In this document: positions 62,842-64,000 of the stretch, in pieces
Numbering within the stretch: the first letter of the stretch is position 1
How the letters are laid out: each line of letters begins with the position of its first letter
Origin: Pseudomonas oryzihabitans
GTDB lineage: Bacteria; Pseudomonadota; Gammaproteobacteria; Pseudomonadales; Pseudomonadaceae
Assembly: GCF_007665395.1 (NCBI RefSeq)
Contig: NZ_VDND01000008.1
Location: 124,001-188,000, forward strand
Direction of reading: 5' to 3'
DNA length: 64,000 nucleotides
The notes under the pieces: model-generated
Told to the model about the DNA's origin: nothing
Seen by the model: the letters and a program-made list of their open reading frames with translations, nothing else
Database searches by the model: none
Position numbers and translations under genes: made by a program

Positions 62842-62903
62842 GGTGGGGTCGCCTTTCAAAAGTCCTTGCGGGGCCGCCAGGGCGGCCGCTGTGTCGTGGC
62901 GGT

Positions 62904-64000
62904 CTAGTCCTGGACCACCCAGGTGTCCTTGGTGCCGCCGCCCTGGGACGAATTCACCACCAGCGAGCCTTCGCGCAGCGCGACCCGGGTCAGGCCGCCG
63001 GGCACCAGGCGCGTTTTGCGGCCGGACAGCACGAAGGGCCGCAGGTCGATGTGGCGTGGCGCGATGCCGTTCTCGACGAAGGTCGGGCAGGTCGACAGCG
63101 ACAGCGTCGGCTGGGCGATGTAGGCGCTGGGGTTGGCCTTGAGCCGCGCGCGGAAGGCCTCGATCTCGGCGCTGCTGGCGGTCGGCCCGACCAGCATGCC
63201 GTAGCCGCCGGAGCCATGGACCTCCTTGACCACCAGCTCGGGCAGGTTGGCCAGCACGTGGGAGAGTTCGTCCGGCTTGCGGCACTGCCAGGTGGGCACG
63301 TTGTAGAGGATCGGTTCTTCGCTGAGATAGAAGCGGATCATCTCCGGTACATAGGGGTAGATGGACTTGTCGTCGGCGACCCCGGTGCCGATGGCGTTGG
63401 CCAGGATGACGTTGCCGGCGCGGTAGGCCGCCAGCAGGCCAGGCACGCCCAGCAGCGAATCCGGATTGAAGGCCAGCGGGTCGAGGAAGGCGTCGTCGAG
63501 CCGGCGGTAGATGACGTCGACCTTCTGGAAGCCCGAGGTGGTGCGCATGAACACCTGTTCGTCGCGTACCAGCAGGTCGGCTCCCTCTACCAGTTCCACG
63601 CCCATCTCCCGGGCCAGGAAGGCATGCTCGAAGTAGGCGCTGTTGAAACGGCCGGGGGTGAGCACGGCGACGGTGGGGTTGTTGACCGGCGTGGAGCTGC
63701 GCAGGGTGTCGAGCAGCAGGTTCGGATAGTGGTCGATGGGGGCGATGCGCTCGAGGGTGAACAGCTCCGGGAACAGCCGCATCATCATCTTGCGGTTCTC
63801 GAGCATGTAAGACACCCCGCTCGGGGTGCGCAGGTTGTCCTCGAGCACGTAGTAGGCACCGTCGCCGTCGCGCACCAGGTCGACCCCGGCGATATGGGCA
63901 TAGATGCCATTGGGCAGGTCCAGCCCCTGCATCGCCAGCTGGTACTGGTCGTTGGCCAGCACCTGCTCGGCGGGAATGACCCCGGCCTTGATGATGCGCT
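62904..64000 (-). CDS. Circularly permuted ATP-grasp protein, Anbu operon (5' end outside window)
   Basis: The last 365 codons of a gene that begins beyond 64000. Seen motifs: GIYAHIAGVDLVRDGDGAYYVLEDNLRTPSGVSY, KVDVIYRRLDDAFLDPLAF, VKEVHGSGGYGMLVGP and DLRPFVLSG, which place it in the circularly permuted ATP-grasp (amidoligase-like) family. The family is predicted to form peptide bonds between unknown substrates using ATP. It is the first of four cotranscribed genes in view; the true start is not visible. Confidence 0.93.
   Translation of the reverse strand, partial: RIIKAGVIPAEQVLANDQYQLAMQGLDLPNGIYAHIAGVDLVRDGDGAYYVLEDNLRTPSGVSYMLENRKMMMRLFPELFTLERIAPIDHYPNLLLDTLRSSTPVNNPTVAVLTPGRFNSAYFEHAFLAREMGVELVEGADLLVRDEQVFMRTTSGFQKVDVIYRRLDDAFLDPLAFNPDSLLGVPGLLAAYRAGNVILANAIGTGVADDKSIYPYVPEMIRFYLSEEPILYNVPTWQCRKPDELSHVLANLPELVVKEVHGSGGYGMLVGPTASSAEIEAFRARLKANPSAYIAQPTLSLSTCPTFVENGIAPRHIDLRPFVLSGRKTRLVPGGLTRVALREGSLVVNSSQGGGTKDTWVVQD

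Overview
The window is about 64 kb of GC-rich, densely coding gamma-proteobacterial chromosome. Gene content and order point to Pseudomonas: a complete ccmABCDEFGHI operon beside FliK-like and FlhB-like genes, mazG-relA-rlmD-cysM near gacS and dinB, mprF-acvB-kup-rimO, and cysS-glnS-ppiB-lpxH. Several of these blocks resemble P. aeruginosa gene neighbourhoods as I remember them; the species is not determined. I see no prophage, insertion sequence, CRISPR array or replication origin.

Layout. (1) 1-8.6 kb: the 5' part of a giant Ser/Thr kinase - AAA ATPase - histidine kinase - receiver protein, divergent from a FAD oxidoreductase whose 3' end overlaps an unknown gene on the other strand. (2) 8.6-15.4 kb: nine tightly coupled cytochrome c maturation genes on the minus strand, then the divergent FliK-like/FlhB-like pair. 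(3) 17.4-18.0 kb: a noncoding cluster of about 140-bp repeats with a hexamer expansion. (4) 18-29.2 kb: mazG, relA, rlmD, cysM, an esterase-like protein that lacks the usual nucleophile, gacS, dinB and two small unknown genes. (5) 29.3-38.2 kb: a 48-residue lipoprotein, initiator tRNA, the Ala/Lys-phosphatidylglycerol pair mprF-acvB, kup, rimO and an orphan cadR. (6) 38.3-47.5 kb: an accessory signalling and stress region with two exported unknowns, a CsbD/DUF883-like protein, a KaiC-like ATPase plus CheY-like regulator, tesB, and a LOV blue-light histidine kinase coupled to exoD and a histone-deacetylase-family gene, followed by a NYN-domain protein. (7) 47.7-53.5 kb: formaldehyde-dehydrogenase-like enzyme, flavoprotein, PhoD-like phosphatase and an RhlE-like helicase. 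(8) 53.55-54.1 kb: a second noncoding repeat cluster. (9) 54.1-59.7 kb: cysS, glnS, ppiB, lpxH, a HDOD protein and tRNA-Ser(GGA). (10) 60.1-64 kb: a 33-residue membrane ORF and the Anbu operon (circularly permuted ATP-grasp, alpha-E, transglutaminase, Anbu), cut by the window edge.

Most genes are housekeeping. The parts most worth a second look are the Anbu operon with an internal terminator, the light/KaiC signalling region, the probable pseudo-esterase, the T9 tract in mprF, unlisted small ORFs, and two repeat clusters that share a hairpin and both lie between convergent genes.
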